Source: Chromera velia (Eukaryota; Sar; Chromeraceae). Taken from it: a DNA stretch of 33,692 bases. The notes beneath the pieces were generated by a model. The model saw nothing but the letters and a program-made list of their open reading frames with translations, ran no database searches and was not told the DNA's origin. The stretch lies in contig JAHBMJ010001237.1 in NCBI GenBank assembly GCA_018398765.1, positions 1 to 33,692 on the forward strand, read 5' to 3'. Of this stretch, positions 31,999 through 33,692 are shown in pieces (positions within the stretch are counted from its first letter, which is position 1; each line of letters begins with the position of its first letter). The translations under genes and the position numbers were made by a program.

Positions 31999-32487
31999 CA
32001 CGTATTCCATACTGTGTACTCAGTATGCGGGCCGCAGTATTTTAGGACGTGCTATATGTATGAACATGCACCCGAACCTCTGTGCCACAGTGCGGATGCA
32101 TGCATGCGTTATCGGTATGCAATGCGTCCCTATGCATATGTATCTGTACGTGTGTTATAATCCCGTCTAGAACAAAAATGTAAGAAATGCCGAGCTAAAT
32201 GGGGGCCTGGAAGGCGCAAAAAATGTGAGGTGTTCCATGGATGGTGCCGCGCAAGTTGCATGGCCCGGCCGTGCCGCCCGTCTACGTATACGTCATGGGG
32301 GTTGCAGCTGCCGCCGGGTAATTAAGTGAGTTCCTGCGATGGCACGCGCATGCACTCACGCATGTACTCACTTGACTCCGCGCGCAATGCGCGCGAACTG
32401 ACTTGTAGAAATTAAACCGATACAGGACCGGAGATCGAGACACATGCATGTATCTAGAGAGCTAGAGAGACACGTATACATTTACGT
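31999..32487. other. Spacer upstream of the cysteine-rich gene
   Basis: About 490 bp with many short palindromes (GCATGCATGC near 32098, GCGCGCAATGCGCGC near 32379) and no convincing gene. It may contain distal regulatory sequence for the downstream gene. Confidence 0.4.
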
Positions 32488-32816
32488 AGAAAGCTGGATC
32501 GCACGCGCAGACAGCAATTCATAAGTACATCAGCCGAAAGGGAGGGCCGTCTGGAGCAGAACAAAGCGCTTTTGTGTAGAAGGGGGACTTTGTTGGGTAT
32601 TCAGACACAGAAACTTTGCTCCCCAACCCTACGTCAGACTGCATAGACAAAGAAAGCTGGCTCCAGAATATCGCCCACAGAAAACAATCCATCGGTACAT
32701 CAGCGGAAAGCAAGTGCCGTCTAAAGCTGAACAAACGCTCTTGTGGATCAAGAAGGGGAACGTCGTTAGGTAGTCCGGCACAGAAACTTTGCTCCCCAAC
32801 TCTCTATATATCAGAC
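32488..32816 (+). repeat. Tandemly duplicated leader of the cysteine-rich gene
   Basis: Copy 1 (32488-32639) and copy 2 (32651-32816) share AGAAAGCTGG, TACATCAGC.GAAAG, CAGAAACTTTGCTCCCCAAC and TCAGAC, in the same order. The period is 163-170 bp and small gaps are present. Copy 2 ends CTCTATATATCAGAC directly before the ATG at 32817; in copy 1 the equivalent of the ATG is lost. Together this looks like a duplicated 5' region in which only the second copy still leads into a gene. Confidence 0.75.
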
Positions 32817-33164
32817 ATGCAAGCTCTCCACATTCTACTGTACACATTCGCTGCTGTGGCCGCTACATTGGCGACGGCTGAATCTCTGAGGGCACGGAAG
32901 CGTGTGGATGAGAGTCCCATTCAGGGCCCGCTCGCGCTTCTTCAGGAGGAGACTAAGTTCTGTAGCAAAAAAAAGGGTGACAAAGTGTGTAAAAAAGGCA
33001 AAGACGGCCTCGGCGACGCAAATGACACACATGGGGTATACGTTGGCTTCGGATGTGGGGTCCCTTCAAAAACATGCAGAGGCGACACACAGGTCACCGA
33101 ATTGAATGCAGACAAAACGACGTATTCAACCCGGTACGAGTGCAAGTGTAAGCAACATAACTGA
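32817..33164 (+). CDS. Small secreted cysteine-rich protein, family unknown
   Basis: A 115-residue ORF. Residues 1-21 form a clear signal peptide (HILLYTFAAVAATLATA, cleavage likely near A21). It is followed by a dibasic RARKR at 25-29 that could be a propeptide processing site. The rest is hydrophilic and Lys/Gly/Thr-rich with six cysteines at 49, 58, 80, 87, 109 and 111, ending in a CKCKQHN tail. Six cysteines could make three disulfides. I do not recognise the family. The ORF extends upstream in frame to 32616, but the signal peptide and the leader duplication argue for 32817. The short distance from the TATA-like run to the ATG means that run is unlikely to be this start's TATA box. It may be a secreted peptide or matrix protein; no function is assigned. 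Confidence 0.65.
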   Translation: MQALHILLYTFAAVAATLATAESLRARKRVDESPIQGPLALLQEETKFCSKKKGDKVCKKGKDGLGDANDTHGVYVGFGCGVPSKTCRGDTQVTELNADKTTYSTRYECKCKQHN

Positions 33165-33692
33165 CATGTGCACGTGTCTGAAGCACACAAAGCCTACATG
33201 CGCAGCAAGACAGCATTTACCGACGATAAGTGCACATTATGCGCTAACTGCAAAACAAAAATGAAAAAAATCATCCGCACTATGTGAAAAGAAATCCGGG
33301 TATCGGAAAGGTGGATGGTGACCAACAGACTGCAACAGACGGTCCTAATTGAGCATATATAAATCATGCATCAGCAGTCCAAAAAGTGCCAGGACAGACC
33401 GGTCAATAGACATTGGCCGTATCCTTGCAAATCTTCTCGAGACCCATAGATTAGTGATTAGTGATTAGTTAGAATGACCTCCGAAGTTGATGAGAACCAG
33501 AGGAAAAGTACCATGCGCGAAGCATGGTCACTACTCTCCTTGTATGTTTGTACATGAACAAATGTTGGGGCATGTGTGTATATACATGAACATAAGAACG
33601 TAGGCAGGTCTCGCCCTCATTTTCCCTCTCTCTCTCTATCTCGATCTCTTTCGCTATGTCACATGCAGCCTCCCTCCCTCCATCCATCCCCC
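33165..33692. other. 3' flank at the right edge
   Basis: No gene seen. It holds a short ATTAGTG triplication near 33450, a (CT)n run near 33625-33640 and C-rich repeats at the very edge. It presumably begins with the 3' UTR of the cysteine-rich gene. Confidence 0.5.

Noticed and set aside
1-33692. tRNA, rRNA and CRISPR arrays
   Set aside because: No cloverleaf-like sequence with intact A/B boxes, no rRNA core sequence and no regularly spaced repeat-spacer array was noticed by eye.

Overview
The window looks like nuclear DNA of a single-celled eukaryote. Its genes have many introns with GT–AG borders, exons join in phase, proteins carry long disordered regions, and introns and spacers are full of microsatellites. 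An alveolate alga of the chromerid type (Chromera/Vitrella-like) fits best, partly because the palindrome TGCATGCA, a target of apicomplexan/chromerid ApiAP2 factors, is scattered throughout. This placement is inference. It is neither bacterial nor organellar.

Layout. (1) 1-972: a (CA)n repeat and the first exon of an inositol polyphosphate kinase family gene, minus strand, running off the left edge. (2) 1853-6499: one gene encoding an unusual four-part fusion: SAM methyltransferase, BBE-like FAD oxidase, phosphomevalonate-kinase-like P-loop kinase and adenine-phosphoribosyltransferase-like domain. It is divergent from the kinase gene and shares an ~880 bp upstream region with it. (3) 6500-9060: AT-rich, gene-poor DNA with two inverted-repeat transposon-like elements. 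(4) 9060-11436: a minus-strand membrane sensor histidine kinase, apparently damaged where it meets the AT-rich block. (5) 11901-17348: a complete 9-exon aspartyl aminopeptidase gene (M18). (6) 17349-18620: spacer. (7) 18621-28844: a complete 15-exon NAD kinase gene with an about 1,170-residue disordered C-terminal extension. (8) 28845-32000: a repeat cluster: an 887 bp near-perfect hairpin and a 1.8 kb LTR element with no coding capacity (TRIM-like). (9) 32488-33164: a small secreted cysteine-rich protein preceded by a tandemly duplicated leader.

The genes do not form an obvious pathway. The strongest shared signal is in splicing. I reconstructed 22 introns by phase and protein homology; more than half of their 5' splice sites have C at +3 (GTCAGT, GTCCGT, GTCGGT), almost none have A there, and 19 of 22 acceptors read TGCAG. 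All reconstructions were done by eye, without alignment or database tools.
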